A stretch of DNA of 64,000 bases from Amphiura filiformis (Eukaryota; Echinodermata; Ophiuroidea; Amphilepidida; Amphiuridae). The translations under genes and the position numbers were made by a program. A model generated the notes under the pieces. That model had not been told where the DNA came from. It made no database searches and saw only the letters and a list, made by a program, of their open reading frames with translations. Below, piece after piece: positions 9,364 to 20,429 of this stretch (its first letter is position 1; the number at the start of each line of letters is the position of its first letter). The stretch covers positions 43,478,990 through 43,542,989 of the forward strand of contig NC_092637.1 in the NCBI RefSeq assembly GCF_039555335.1. The letters run 5' to 3'.

Positions 9364-9967
9364 TCACTGGGTATCGTCGTTGCCACAATCAATTTCAACG
9401 TCGCTTGGAAGGTCTTGAAAATCAGGACGACAATTCTTACAGGTCAACTGCCCTCTCAGTCTATCGTACTTAGCTTTTAATTTCTCCCTATCTTTCCGCT
9501 CCTGATTGAAATCCTCCACGCAAACATTGACCTGCTCTTGTAAAATTGTCAGATTGTTAAAAGCATCTTTCGCTTCACTCTCCAAATGAGATATTTTTTT
9601 TGTGTAGTTTAGCGACCGGCTCCTCTATCGAATCGTCGATATTGTTGAGTGTCTGACCTCCTTCAGTGAACTTGAATCTCGGATGTTTAAGAGGACCGAT
9701 TGGCTCAGCCGGTGCACCTTTTATCAATCCTTCGTACTTGCGAAATTCCTCGAGTTGAAGTCGAAGACTCACCACTTCGTCTCTTAACGTTCTATTGTTT
9801 TTGGTAAGTTCGACTACCCATTGTTCTCTTTGCCCGTCGTATCGTTGCCAATGATTGTTCATCAAGACAGCCTCCTTAAATTGTTCATTGAGCTTAGCGT
9901 TTTCTAATTGCAGTTGCATATTCGCGATACGTAATTGGCTCTCCGCGGTGGCACTGGTCTTTTCCAT
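9364..9967 (-). pseudogene. ABIN/NEMO-like coiled-coil protein with UBAN motif, frameshifted
   Basis: ATG at 9967 (MEKTSATAESQL). The first 130 codons are coiled coil and include NNHWQRYDGQREQW (residues ~38-51), resembling the A20-binding AHD1 box of ABIN/TNIP proteins. The second part, in another frame, has VEDFNQERKDREKL (9,519-9,478), a near-exact UBAN motif (DF-x2-ER-x2-REKL) that in NEMO, optineurin and ABINs binds linear ubiquitin chains. It ends with CKNC and an acidic tail. The two frames meet around an eight-base T run at 9,594-9,601; the first frame stops at 9,575. Either the gene is newly broken or the run length is miscalled. Likely role: capturing ubiquitin chains to dampen NF-kB signalling. 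Confidence 0.8.
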
Positions 9968-10070
9968 AGTTGCGAACACTAGTAGCGAGGGTTCAATTAA
10001 ATCGTTCCTCTCTCAACGCATGCAGAGTCACAGAGTACACTGTTATAATTTTGTCCCTCTTTTATTTACC

Positions 10071-10646
10071 TCAGAGAGTACTATTATTTATCAACGTGTC
10101 GACGGTAAATAAAGTCTCGATGTTCGTAACTCCTTCGCTAAGGAGGCGTAGCTTGACGGTTTGCGACAAAACCAATTGAGACGCAGTGTCTCGACAAACG
10201 GGCATACTCCGACGAATATTGATCAGGCAACGATTATCGTCACAACGTGAATATTTCGTGCATGGATAACACGACGAGAAACAAAGTTGAACGCTAGAGT
10301 TAGCGTGCGTTTTACACAGTAATACTAATATTTTAGTCGCGTATACGTTGGACCATGACTGTGTTTGTATTGTTTTGCTCCCCACAATAACGTATCGCAA
10401 GAGGCTGCTGGATTCGGTACAGTTATAATCGTTGACGTGAATAAAAAATTGATTTTCCTCTTCAAAATTGGTTAAGTTATATAAATTGTGATCGAGTGAC
10501 GTCACACCGTATACGGTAATGCGTTGATTTTTTGATCTGGACGTAATACAAGCGATTACGGTTATTGAAACGATAACAGCGACAAAGCATCCACACGTCA
10601 CTCTTACGTCAAAGGTTAAGTTCGACTCTTTCACCGGCGACATCAT
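10071..10646 (-). CDS. Type II membrane glycoprotein, Cys-rich ectodomain
   Basis: Two ATGs in a row (10,646 and 10,643) start a 191-residue protein with a short cytoplasmic N-terminus, a single membrane segment at about residues 19-38 (CGCFVAVIVSITVIACI), and a Cys-rich ectodomain. Several N-x-S/T sites are visible (NLTN, NCTE, NSSV, NNST). There is no cleavable signal peptide, so a type II orientation is expected, as in TNF ligands, but I see no clear TNF strands. Its start codon overlaps that of the divergent gene at 10,645 within one CATG. Probably an envelope or infected-cell surface glycoprotein. Confidence 0.65.
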   Translation of the reverse strand: MMSPVKESNLTFDVRVTCGCFVAVIVSITVIACITSRSKNQRITVYGVTSLDHNLYNLTNFEEENQFFIHVNDYNCTESSSLLRYVIVGSKTIQTQSWSNVYATKILVLLCKTHANSSVQLCFSSCYPCTKYSRCDDNRCLINIRRSMPVCRDTASQLVLSQTVKLRLLSEGVTNIETLFTVDTLINNSTL

Positions 10647-11835
10647 GCTGAAAGTGCCGGTAATAACATTCAATCCACCGTTTCCAATATCTAGGGTAAA
10701 TTGGGCAAATATCGTAAACTTGACGGTAGAAGATTGTTCGAATGACGTCAAAGATATGTGGTTGGCAAAATTAACAGATACCGACGACCCTCTGACTCTG
10801 GTCAACTGCTTGTTGGCCCTAAAAGCAAACGAGTGGCAAAGGTACTTTCGTTTATCTGTACACGGTCAAGCGTTTGTATGGGCCTTTGACGGCATTAATC
10901 GTCACTCCAACAATCCCTTCTTTGAACTACTCTTTCGCACTCTCCGACGAGCGTGCATCGCTCTCAATGGTGAAGGAATTGGAGATATTGAATTGCAACA
11001 GCTGGCCACATGCGTTAAGGAATCATTGATGCGTTTGGATGACGAGAATGGAACGAAGGACGCCTACGAAATTAAATTTCAAACGATCGATCGCGATACG
11101 CCACATTATCATAATCATAGGGTGAAATCGAATCAGTCGTGGATAGATCCCAATTTCTATGTGGCGTTGTTCACTTTGTTCGCAGTGAAGCGCATGCTTC
11201 ATATCGTCTCAGAAAATTTCGCTGATTTTGTGGAAAGCGTTAAGAACGGAGGCGATATAGAAACTGATAAATTGTTTTTAAGTATTCGTGAGGCCTATTT
11301 AAATCTCAAACGGACGTTAGCGAGAGAAAAACATAACAGTAACAACCCACTGAGTTGTAAAGCCCCCTTTCTCTCTTTCGTATCTAGGACAGAAGAGTAT
11401 CTGGAAGCGATTTTCACAGCAGCCAATGCTCTGGTCACCAACGATTGCCCCCGATACGAAACCGCGGTTTCACGTTACGCACACCACTATCAGCCATCTT
11501 TCTTGAAGCTCTTGAAATGCAGAGGTTTCACTTTGTTGAAAACATCCTCCATAGGCCAAATTCACGAAGCCGATAGGAATGTTCAACGTATCATTTTCAC
11601 GTTGTTCAAGAAAGACGACAAAAACAACGAGGATAATGAATGTCACTGGAGGACTGAACTTAAAAATGTTATTACGAGCTACGAGAGGTTAAATATCGTC
11701 ACGTCCGATTTCCCTACATTTACTTTACAGAAGACGGACATTACGGCCTATCACCAATTCGGAATAGATGGAGAACAACTGGGGATTGTGGATGCGTTGC
11801 TAGGATGCTTAAAAACGGCTTTTTGTCTACAATGA
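10645..11835 (+). CDS. Unknown 396-residue protein
   Basis: ATG at 10,645 (MLKVPVITFNPPFP). Long, largely helical soluble protein with no signal peptide, membrane segment or catalytic motif that I recognise. The start codon shares CATG with the divergent glycoprotein gene. It ends at the island edge: only AT-rich repetitive DNA follows, with AATAAA-like words near 11,907. CpG-rich codon use throughout. Possibly a tegument or replication accessory protein, but nothing in the sequence decides this. Confidence 0.75.
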   Translation: MLKVPVITFNPPFPISRVNWANIVNLTVEDCSNDVKDMWLAKLTDTDDPLTLVNCLLALKANEWQRYFRLSVHGQAFVWAFDGINRHSNNPFFELLFRTLRRACIALNGEGIGDIELQQLATCVKESLMRLDDENGTKDAYEIKFQTIDRDTPHYHNHRVKSNQSWIDPNFYVALFTLFAVKRMLHIVSENFADFVESVKNGGDIETDKLFLSIREAYLNLKRTLAREKHNSNNPLSCKAPFLSFVSRTEEYLEAIFTAANALVTNDCPRYETAVSRYAHHYQPSFLKLLKCRGFTLLKTSSIGQIHEADRNVQRIIFTLFKKDDKNNEDNECHWRTELKNVITSYERLNIVTSDFPTFTLQKTDITAYHQFGIDGEQLGIVDALLGCLKTAFCLQ

Positions 11836-12203
11836 TACTAAATAACCATACAGACCAACGCTCGGCATCTATGATCACTTACTTTGGGCCTAATCAACCA
11901 TCACGATAAATAAATCAAGCCATCGTGTGTATGGTAAAATTGGTATATTTATAATGAGCCAAGTAAATAATCATTCTCTGTCAATCGTACATACCTTTCA
12001 ATAGAATAAAAAAGATTAAATAATCATGATTGAGTGATAACGATGTGAGTAAAAACCCGTATAATACATACAAATTGATGGATGGATATATCGTAATTGA
12101 TTGTTTGATTAATTACTTGATTGATTACTTAATTGACTAATAAATATAATTTTGATTGACTTAAAATTGAAGGGTTGGTTGATTGCACCATGGTTGATAT
12201 TTG

Positions 12204-12779
12204 ATGTTTAATTGATCGAGAAGTCGTTGCATAATCGTTTAAGATACATATTTGCTTGCGTTATTAATTCACTCGTGGATCAATACTTGCTATCAATTGA
12301 TATTTAATCTATTGATCGATTAATTGACGAATTAATTAGTAGGCCTACTTGATTTGTCGTAATGACGTATATTGATTTAATTTATTGATTAATGATTGAT
12401 TGGGTGATTGGTTGGTTACGATTGATTTAGTGATTAGTTGATTGATTAACTGAACGATTATACATTGGTTTGTTTAATTTATTTATATTTAATGTTTAAT
12501 TGATCGAGAAGTCGTTGCATAATCATTTAAGATACATAATTGATTGCGTTATTAATTCACTCGTGGATCAATACTTGCTATCAATTGATATTTAATCTAT
12601 TGATCGATTAATTGACGAATTAATTAGTAGGCCTACTTGATTTGTCGTAATGACGTATATTGATTTAATTTACTGATTACTGATTGATTGGGTGATTGGT
12701 TGGTTACGATTGATTGAGTGCTTAGTTGATTGATTGACTGAACGATTATACATTGGTTTGTTGATTAATTAGGCAAATG
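12204..12779 (+). repeat. Direct duplication, 288-bp unit
   Basis: The segment beginning 'tgtttaattgatcgagaagt' at 12,205 recurs at 12,493 with high identity through 'gaacgattatacattggttt'. Both copies are built on ATTGATT-type words. Confidence 0.9.
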
Positions 12780-14098
12780 ACTTTATTCCTTCATCGATCG
12801 ACTATTTGACCAATTAAGTAATTGGGGAAATTCTGTGTTTAAATAGTTAAAAATGGAACATAGGAACAATCAGCTGAAATTTACCTGAAGACCAGCTTCC
12901 AGCACAAAAACTTTTGTATGTTATTAGTGAAATACAAACTACTACAGAAAGTGCAAGAATCACTTGGAACAAAAATAAATGTAAACTCAAACCAAAGTGG
13001 ATTGAATAGCGTACTTTATACCAGTCTGGAATAAGAAAAATGTTTTGCTGAGAAACCAACAAGGACAATCAGCTGCTCTGTGAAAGCATGCATTCTTAGA
13101 AACTAAACTTGTACTAAAGAGGGTTGCCCACCAGATAACACGAACCGACTGACCGGGAGAAGTAGTGTGGCACTTGAAATTGCAACTTTACAAGGGGATG
13201 CTTAGATTAATAGCTCTCTCTCTCTCTGTTACGGAATGGTGCATCTTTTATTATATTTCTCTTGTTATGTGAAACGATTTGACAAAGAATATGGAGACAA
13301 AGTGTATTTTAATTTTTAAGAGTAACCAGGTAGTCTGTACGAAGGCGCCTTGTTTTTTTCCTGTTTGTTTTTATGTCATTATTTGAAAATAATATTAAAA
13401 CATGGTGCCGCATAAAATTCAGTCATTCATTTAACTTGTGTATTAGTTTCATCTCAAGTGCAATTCCCCTAGGGTTTCTAAGTGTGATCCAAATCAGCTT
13501 GTAGGAATTGAAAAAACAATTATATAGAAAAGAAATAATTCCCAAGTTGATTTGTGTTATTTTTGTGTTATCACTTTGAGTTAACTCAGCTTCACATCCC
13601 AATATTGAATGTGTCTCAGCTGTCGGATGACATTGAGAAACTTTGGGCTCTATGAAGCACTATTGTAGGTACCAAAGTTCCGTGATTCCTATGTGCATCT
13701 TGTTAAGTACTTTGCTCGGGACTATGATGTTGAGTAACTCAAAATTCGTCAGCCCCATAACAAAAGTCATTTTTCCATGTCACTTGTTTGCAATTTTGAC
13801 CTTATTGAGTAATAAACAAATAAATGTTCACCTTAGATGTGTTTCTTAATACATTGAAGAATAACTTCAAAAGAGATGTATTCCACAAGTTAATGAAGAA
13901 TGCGGTTGAAAATTTGATCAAGTATTACTCGGAAAATCAAAAATTGCAAATGAGAAACATTTAAGAATGACTTAAGCAATTTTCTTATGATGGTGTATAT
14001 TAGTGTGAATAGCTGTTGGTATTGTCCAGGTCTAGAATTGAACTTTATTATATAATATTGTGTTAGAAAATTTAATAAATGATCACATCAAACAACCG

Positions 14099-14296
14099 TT
14101 ATCATCAACACCCATATCAGTCGTGGATAGTTACTTCATCAACACCCATATCAGCAGTAGATAGTTACTTTAAAACTTACTTCAGCAGTAGATACTTCAT
14201 CAACACTCATATCACAATAGATAGTTACTTCATCAACACTCATTACATTAATAGATATATTTACTTCATCAACACCCGTAGCAATAGTCGATAGTT
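14099..14296 (+). repeat. Minisatellite, 33-39 bp unit
   Basis: About six imperfect copies of a unit containing TACTTCATCAACACCCATAT and (A/G)TAGATAGT. Confidence 0.85.
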
Positions 14297-14817
14297 AATT
14301 CATTAAGGGAAACGTTTTAATAAGAGTCCGAAAACCTCCTTGAAAACTTGATGCAAAACATGAAAATATATGTTTATCTAAGGCATATAGCATCCATTCA
14401 ACAGACTTGTTAACTTTCCTTTGTTTTGATTCTCTTTTTCTCACTTGTTTTTCATAAATTACGGTGTTTTTATTATCACAGTACATGAATATACAATTGA
14501 AAATACGAAGTCATAAGAATTATACACGTACGTAAGTTACATGTACGTACATCGTTTATTTTTCAAAACAGTTCTTAAAACTACCGATTATCTGTACATT
14601 TAACGTGTTTTATATAGCACCGTACTTGTTTGAACGATATTGACGTATCTAATGCTTAACATAAACATGATGAATAAATTTAAGATATAACTCCTTTCCA
14701 TTTCGCTCGAAAAGGAAAGACGATTGTACTAAATTGATAGATCAAAGTACAAAATTGGACGAGAAAACCTATATTACGAAAATTGTAAATTACGTACATA
14801 ATCTTAATCATTTCTAC

Positions 14818-15606
14818 TTAGTCGATCAGCTTTTCAATATCTAGTCGATATGAACTGCCTCGTGAAAATTCATGAGTTATCGACATATGACTTTGGTAAA
14901 ATTGAACGAGGCACGTGAAGTCCGGGAATTGGTATTCGTTTAGGCGACGCTTTTGAGGTCTTTTAACAGATGGACCTCTACACGATCTAACCAGGAGGTT
15001 CTTTTTGTACTCGCCCAAATCAGCGTCAACCGTTTCCTCTCTTGGTCTTGCGTATTCTTCGTACTCAATTGTTTGAATCGTCTGTCCATTTGTGTCTGAT
15101 GAAATGCAACGAAAGTCACCATCTTTCACCGCAAATTTTACGATCGGTCCATTCGGCGCGGTAGAGAGAGCTTGCAAGAGATCGTCCCGCCGTAATTTGA
15201 AAGCAAACATGGACCCGAGTTCTTTCAGTTTATCGTATTGTTGATCAATCATTTCAATGAGTCGCAATGTATGTTGTCGTTTTTTATTCTTAGCTTGGAT
15301 AACAAGCTCCCCCGGGGACTCTTCCGAATCGACTGTTATTTCCAACGCTGTACCGTCTCGTTCGCATTTTAAAGCAGAATGTAAACTGCTCGCGTTAACT
15401 CCGAGATGCAAGTCGGTGTCGCAATTATAGCTTTCAAATTCATCGGTACTAATGTGCAACGATTTCACCCATGCAAAGTTAGAGTCCGCATACTGCACGT
15501 GCAGTCCCTTGGGATTCCATATCAAATTTAAATCACAATCCGTCTCTTTGACAATGTTGATGGCCCAAGTCAAGATTGACACTTGCGTCAAAACAACATT
15601 AAACAT
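14818..15606 (-). CDS. PCNA: PCNA-like DNA sliding clamp
   Basis: ATG at 15,606 gives 262 residues, the usual size of eukaryotic PCNA (about 260). The N-terminal half has the family signature around NPKGLHVQYADSNFAWVKSL (compare N-x2-G-L-x-VQ-x2-D in PCNA). The LGVNASSLHSALKC and DDLLQAL segments fit the DNA-facing helices. The C-terminal domain ends in a short strand rather than the usual acidic PCNA tail. PCNA trims act as processivity factors for DNA polymerase and as docking sites for repair enzymes. The gene is intronless; a TATA box (15,668-15,661) lies about 55 nt upstream. It is diverged from animal PCNA, as expected of a viral copy. Confidence 0.92.
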   Translation of the reverse strand: MFNVVLTQVSILTWAINIVKETDCDLNLIWNPKGLHVQYADSNFAWVKSLHISTDEFESYNCDTDLHLGVNASSLHSALKCERDGTALEITVDSEESPGELVIQAKNKKRQHTLRLIEMIDQQYDKLKELGSMFAFKLRRDDLLQALSTAPNGPIVKFAVKDGDFRCISSDTNGQTIQTIEYEEYARPREETVDADLGEYKKNLLVRSCRGPSVKRPQKRRLNEYQFPDFTCLVQFYQSHMSITHEFSRGSSYRLDIEKLID

Positions 15607-15660
15607 GTTGACTCGTGGACATTCTACGAAGTAATGATTGATAGACAGCAACACGACGAG

Positions 15661-15668
15661 TTTTTATA
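15661..15668 (-). promoter_or_regulatory. TATA box for the PCNA gene
   Basis: TATAAAAA on the minus strand, about 55 nt upstream of ATG 15,606. Confidence 0.6.
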
Positions 15669-15733
15669 AGTTCATTAAGCATCATGATTTCAAAGTACTT
15701 GCGTAGAAACGTTGAAAATTAAAGTTGTCAAAA

Positions 15734-17686
15734 ATGAATCAAGTTATTGTACAAACTCCGCGTAACTGTTACGGTTTAGACCGTAACTTGTTTCAAAAAT
15801 ACTTTCCATATTACCACCTGGCATCGAGGGATGACCACGTGGTTAAACTACATCCCAACGTAAATCCGGATGCTTTTGATACCTTACTGAAGTGCGTGAA
15901 AGACTCGCAACGTTCAACGGGAAAACGAAAAAAAGGAAGCTTTCTAAATTGCAAAAACTTTCTCAAAGTTCTTCAAGCTGCAAATATATTACTCACTAAG
16001 TACGAGTTAGACGCTTATTTTGCCGTCGAAGTCGACCGTCAAAAAATATTCTTTACGCGATCAACGAGCGAATTGGAATTACCCGATGCCGAAATTGAAA
16101 GCTTCGTGAGTTGCGCGATATTTTTATGGAACGCACCTAATTTCAAAGAATTGAAAAGGTCTTTCTTGAATCTGCTTCTCTGGATATCTAAACGCGTCGT
16201 AGAGTCGCGATGCTTCTACCAATTACCCATTCTCTTGTTCGACGATTTAACGACGCTGACCACTAGACGCTTCGGTATAGAAGATGATGTTAATCGATTG
16301 GTACTTCGACGTTTAGAAAAACCCATTGATGACGTGAACTTTGATCAATTCAACGCGATCTTATCGCGTCTGCGATGCAAAAGGGTCGACACAAAACGTC
16401 ACGAACTCGTAAGTCAGTGGGCCAGTGCCAAAAGCCCCAGCATAGACGTAATCATCGACCTCGTTCGTTCCACCGTTAAGCTTATGATAGGGGAGGACGA
16501 AGACACCGCATTATTCGAAAATAACGAAGAGATCAAAACGTCCGCTTTGAAGTTTATTAACGAAGCTCGGGTAACTTCCGCCAGTTTTTTTTACGACGTT
16601 GACGTTTCCGTCGACGCGAGCCGTTTACCTCGTTCACCTCTTTTGATTGTAGACGGCGCTTTGGTTGAATATAACGTGTACTTAGGACTCTACCGGGTTC
16701 TTTGTTTACCCATCAATGATACGGTACTCGACACGTATTATCGAGAACCTTCCGAAGTTCATGCAATAAGCTTTTCGTCAGCAAATTCGTGTTTCACTTT
16801 ATGGACATTAGACTTAAATATCTTACAAAAGGGCGAAGCTCATTACGCATGGACCAAGGTTCGCGATTTTAAGAGAACTAACAACGTATTAATTGCGAAG
16901 CAACATGCGGAAACACCTCACGTAGTTTTTTTGCGCGATAAATCTTCTAATTGGCGATTATTTTGCCTAGATTGGGATGAGAGCATTAAATTGAACGAAC
17001 GATGGTCAGTTATTAGCGCTGCCTTATTTCCAATAGGAAACAATGCGGCAGGAATATTCATTGTGGGCTTTGATCGCCAAACGAAAAAAACATCGATCGT
17101 CCAATTCAAAATTTTCAAGAACACCGATAGTTCGATGACTCTTGAAGAAATTGTACTACCAACTTCGAAATCTCTCGAGTTATCGACGATTGTGTTCTAC
17201 GACGAATATCGAAAAACCCCGCTCTTAATTTCGTCTGCGGGAAAAGGGGAGCGTGCCCTGTGTGTAACCAGAGCCTTACCAGATGGCGAATGGGAAACAT
17301 TTATACCGACGTTCGAAATGGTCAAAAACATGCCTGACGTTATCAAGATCTTCAAAACCTTAAGCGGAGTATTACGCGGAAATCAACTTACGCTGTGGAA
17401 CGGGGAACTTACATCCAAACCTGACGTCTTTTCTGGTCGTTTTCTTTCCATTGACCTGCACGAACAAAATATTGAGTGGCACCAGTGGAACGATGCAATG
17501 CGCGAAGTAGTGCAATGCAAACATAAGTTTGATCCCGACATTGTTCGAGCATCGTGGAAGAAAAAGACTCCGGTAACGTCTAGAGACCTACCCATTCCTA
17601 GAGGGGAACAGCCAGCTAAGTTGGTTTACGATCGGGCTCTTGTTCCTAGCACTCGTGAAAATTTTTGGGTGTTTTCTCCCATATAA
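15734..17686 (+). CDS. BTB-BACK protein with kelch/propeller-like C-terminus
   Basis: ATG at 15,734, 650 residues. Residues ~15-95 read as a BTB domain: DRNLFQKYFPYY, then VKLHPNVNPDAFDTLLKCV, then NFLKVLQAANILLTKYEL, matching 'L...S.YF', 'v.p.aFe.lL' and 'vl.vLqaA..L'. Residues ~140-230 fit a BACK domain (CFYQLPILLFDDLTTL). The ~370-residue remainder is rich in beta-strand pairs such as FTLWTLDL, WRLFCLDWDE and LTLWNGELTS, consistent with a degenerate kelch-type propeller. BTB-kelch proteins are substrate adaptors for Cullin-3 ubiquitin ligases, and poxviruses use them to alter host signalling. Kelch double-glycines are not clear, so the C-terminal call is weaker. Confidence 0.7.
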   Translation: MNQVIVQTPRNCYGLDRNLFQKYFPYYHLASRDDHVVKLHPNVNPDAFDTLLKCVKDSQRSTGKRKKGSFLNCKNFLKVLQAANILLTKYELDAYFAVEVDRQKIFFTRSTSELELPDAEIESFVSCAIFLWNAPNFKELKRSFLNLLLWISKRVVESRCFYQLPILLFDDLTTLTTRRFGIEDDVNRLVLRRLEKPIDDVNFDQFNAILSRLRCKRVDTKRHELVSQWASAKSPSIDVIIDLVRSTVKLMIGEDEDTALFENNEEIKTSALKFINEARVTSASFFYDVDVSVDASRLPRSPLLIVDGALVEYNVYLGLYRVLCLPINDTVLDTYYREPSEVHAISFSSANSCFTLWTLDLNILQKGEAHYAWTKVRDFKRTNNVLIAKQHAETPHVVFLRDKSSNWRLFCLDWDESIKLNERWSVISAALFPIGNNAAGIFIVGFDRQTKKTSIVQFKIFKNTDSSMTLEEIVLPTSKSLELSTIVFYDEYRKTPLLISSAGKGERALCVTRALPDGEWETFIPTFEMVKNMPDVIKIFKTLSGVLRGNQLTLWNGELTSKPDVFSGRFLSIDLHEQNIEWHQWNDAMREVVQCKHKFDPDIVRASWKKKTPVTSRDLPIPRGEQPAKLVYDRALVPSTRENFWVFSPI

Positions 17687-18119
17687 GACGCAAAACTGGA
17701 CGAATTTTGAGCTGGTTGGTCGTTATTGTCAATTCATTTTAAGTCGCTGGTAACCAGTATTTCAAAAAATAGTGTAGCTTGAATGTGATGGGATTCAATT
17801 TTATTCAATATCTATGCTGACCAACATATCGTTCTACGGTTACTATAGGCCTATGGCCCGAGATTGCCGAGAAGGCATAGAGGCGAACAGCATGCATGTG
17901 AAATGTTCCAAAAACAACATTTCTTTTCATTATAGACTTTTTTATAGTTTACATTTTCTTCATTTCAGCTTAATTTAGCAGTTGTCATGGTTGTGTGTAA
18001 ATTCCTATTAATATTAGATACGTTGTAATAAAATATTTGTTTATTAATTTTCTCTGAGGGCTTGCAGCAAAATTGATATTTTATTTTCCTTGGTATGGAT
18101 TTAAGGCTAGTAGTCAGGT

Positions 18120-18275
18120 AATGATGATGGTGATGATGATGATGATGATGATATGATGATGACGACGACGACGATGATGATGATAATGGTAATGAACAAA
18201 TCAAATCAAATCAAATCAAAGATGATAATGATGACGACGACGACGACGACGATGATGATGATGATGATGATGATT
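18120..18275 (+). repeat. (GAT)n/(GAC)n microsatellite
   Basis: GAT and GAC triplets in runs, interrupted by an (AATCA)-type stretch near 18,200. Confidence 0.95.
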
Positions 18276-18902
18276 AATACACAAACGACAAAGAGGAGCA
18301 AACATGCTAGGCATGTAATTCTATTTTTAACATGGACAAATTTGACCACTTATCTTCTCGCAAACTGAGATTATGCGTATCTTATCTCTTCAATAAACAT
18401 CGTAAACGTCGATTTGGCCTTGGCACGGGGCCCTTGCCGAAAATATGTCACATGCTGTTCAAATTATAAAGACACAGTTTGTTGACCCTATAATGTCTGC
18501 GCACTCATAAATTGACCTCTGAGCGTATTGTTTATAAACGCATGATCCTCTATACCAGCAAGTTAACTTTCTTGTTGAATGGAGGCCTCGAGGTCACTGA
18601 ACTGTGTATTTGGAGATGGTGTATTTTTTGGGTCATAGCACACGTGTTAAGCAAAAACATATACATGAGAAGTAAGCAGGTTACTGTGACTGATACCATA
18701 GAAACGTGCTCTTTGTTTAAACATTACAAGTAACATGAGTGGCAAACATTAATGTTTCATATTGCTTGCATCCCCCCCAAGCAATGTTGGAGCCAAAACT
18801 AGGCCAATTGTCCGTTCCTGTCTCAGTATCAAAACAGCATTGACTGGGTGGGTGCGGGAGGGGAAGTAAAGATTGCATACTTAATAAAATCCCTCATATC
18901 AT

Positions 18903-19310
18903 AATCAACATCATCAGCATTACATCATTAACATCATCATCATCATTAACATCATCTTCAACATCATCATCATCATCATCAACATCATTTTGAACATCAT
19001 CATCATCAATACATCATTAACATCATCATCATCATTACATCATTAACATCATCATCATCATCATTAACATCATCATCAACATCATCATCATCATCAACAT
19101 CATTTTGAACATCATCATTATCAATACATCATTAACATCATCATCAACATCATCACCATTAACATTATAATCAACATAATCTACATCATCATCACCATTA
19201 CATCAGTAAGATCATCATTAACATCATCATCATTACTACATCATTAACATCATCATCATCATTAACATCATCATCCTCATCATCATCATCATTACCACTA
19301 CAACCACATC
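18903..19310 (+). repeat. (CAT)n-rich simple-sequence array
   Basis: CATCAT runs broken by AACATCATTA-type words over about 400 nt. Confidence 0.95.
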
Positions 19311-20429
19311 AATATAATATATGTTAACTGCAGCTCAAAACAAATCAGTTTTTTTTACTGCGCCCACAGTTTGCAATAGCAAAATCAACTGCTAGATTAT
19401 GCTCAGATGAAAAAAAAAAAGATTATTTTAAGTCTTTAAGGAAAAAATTCTTTGTTCAAAGGTTAATGATCGAGAATGAAAAGAACATATTAACTTTATC
19501 ATGTTTGTCTCCCTATGAATGAGTGTTATATTAATGGCCTTTACAATATTTTCTTGGTTAGGTATGGGGTATTATTAAAATAAAAATAGTTATGGTCCTG
19601 TGTCACAACCTGGGGTACCTCTGTGTTTCATAGTAAAAAAATGAAATGGTTCAAACATTTTACCTACACATCTCATTTGAAGTGTTCATCCTCCTGAGCA
19701 TTTTGACACCTTTTTTTTTAATGAAATTCGGTCAAAAAATGAGAGTGTGCGGGCAAAAACAGTCACAAAGTATGGAAGATGTAACCCCACCTCTTTTTTC
19801 TACATTTACAATCATTCTGAGAAAGTATTGGTCTTTTAAATAAACTTCTGTATTTATTTACTTGGCTTAGATGTCTGGAAGTTCATTTAGACATTTTTTT
19901 ACTAGATTCAAATTTTTAATGGGTGTTTAAAATCAAATTTACGATATGAATCCCTCCCCCTAATCCTCAGCCACCCTTGGCACATTTTATGCCAAACGTC
20001 ATAAGAAAATATTTTTTAAATATTTTAAAACAGCATAAAAACATGAGTAATATAGAATAAATTTACCTCAATTTAAGACCTAATTGAATCTTCTAAGTGA
20101 AGGAATACTCAAGAGACAGTGTTTTGAAATCCAAGCTGCACATCAAAATGTAATAAAACCACCGTTTTGGGTACCCCAGTATATGACACAGGATCTTATT
20201 TTAAATCCTATAACAAATAAATCGTCTTCATTCAATTGTGCTCTCTTTAAAGCAAGTAGAAATAGCTTGTCAACTTTCAACATGGGAACACGTTATGAAG
20301 TATCTATAATTAGTGAGAAAAGATGTAGCTCAGCGGCCGGCCAACAAAAAGAAATTGTCTTTAGTAGGCCCTATACGTTTCAGTCGCATTATCGTGTATA
20401 CTCTAGTGTAAGTTTGGGCCCTATTTGAC

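Larger units (their letters stand above)
11836..14817. other. AT-rich spacer, no gene seen
   Basis: Rich in ATTGATT words, with a 288-bp direct duplication (12,204-12,779), CpG-poor unique-looking sequence from about 12,840 to 14,070, and a 33-39 bp minisatellite (14,099-14,296). Short open frames here have host-like non-coding composition. Confidence 0.7.
17687..20429. other. Repeat-filled spacer, no gene seen
   Basis: Contains a recurring box at 17,957-17,990, (GAT)n microsatellites at 18,120-18,275, a segment shared in inverted orientation with the 34.7-kb spacer (18,405-18,520), another shared segment (18,715-18,880), a (CAT/AAC)-type array (18,903-19,310), then AT-rich DNA. Possible short frames at 19.6-20.4 kb lack gene-like composition. 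Confidence 0.7.

Noticed and set aside
10647..10805. Upstream extension of the type II glycoprotein
   Set aside because: The extension has no ATG and is antisense to the start of the 10,645 gene; the double ATG at 10,646/10,643 is the natural start.
13200..13230. CTCTCTCT run as a telomere or integration mark
   Set aside because: Short ordinary microsatellite with no flanking direct repeat or telomere motif.
18120..18368. Poly-Met/Thr and poly-His/Ser frames over the GAT repeats
   Set aside because: Products of the microsatellite itself.
20084..20428. 114-codon frame before the YqaJ gene
   Set aside because: No ATG at its start, AT-rich host-like composition, no recognisable motif.
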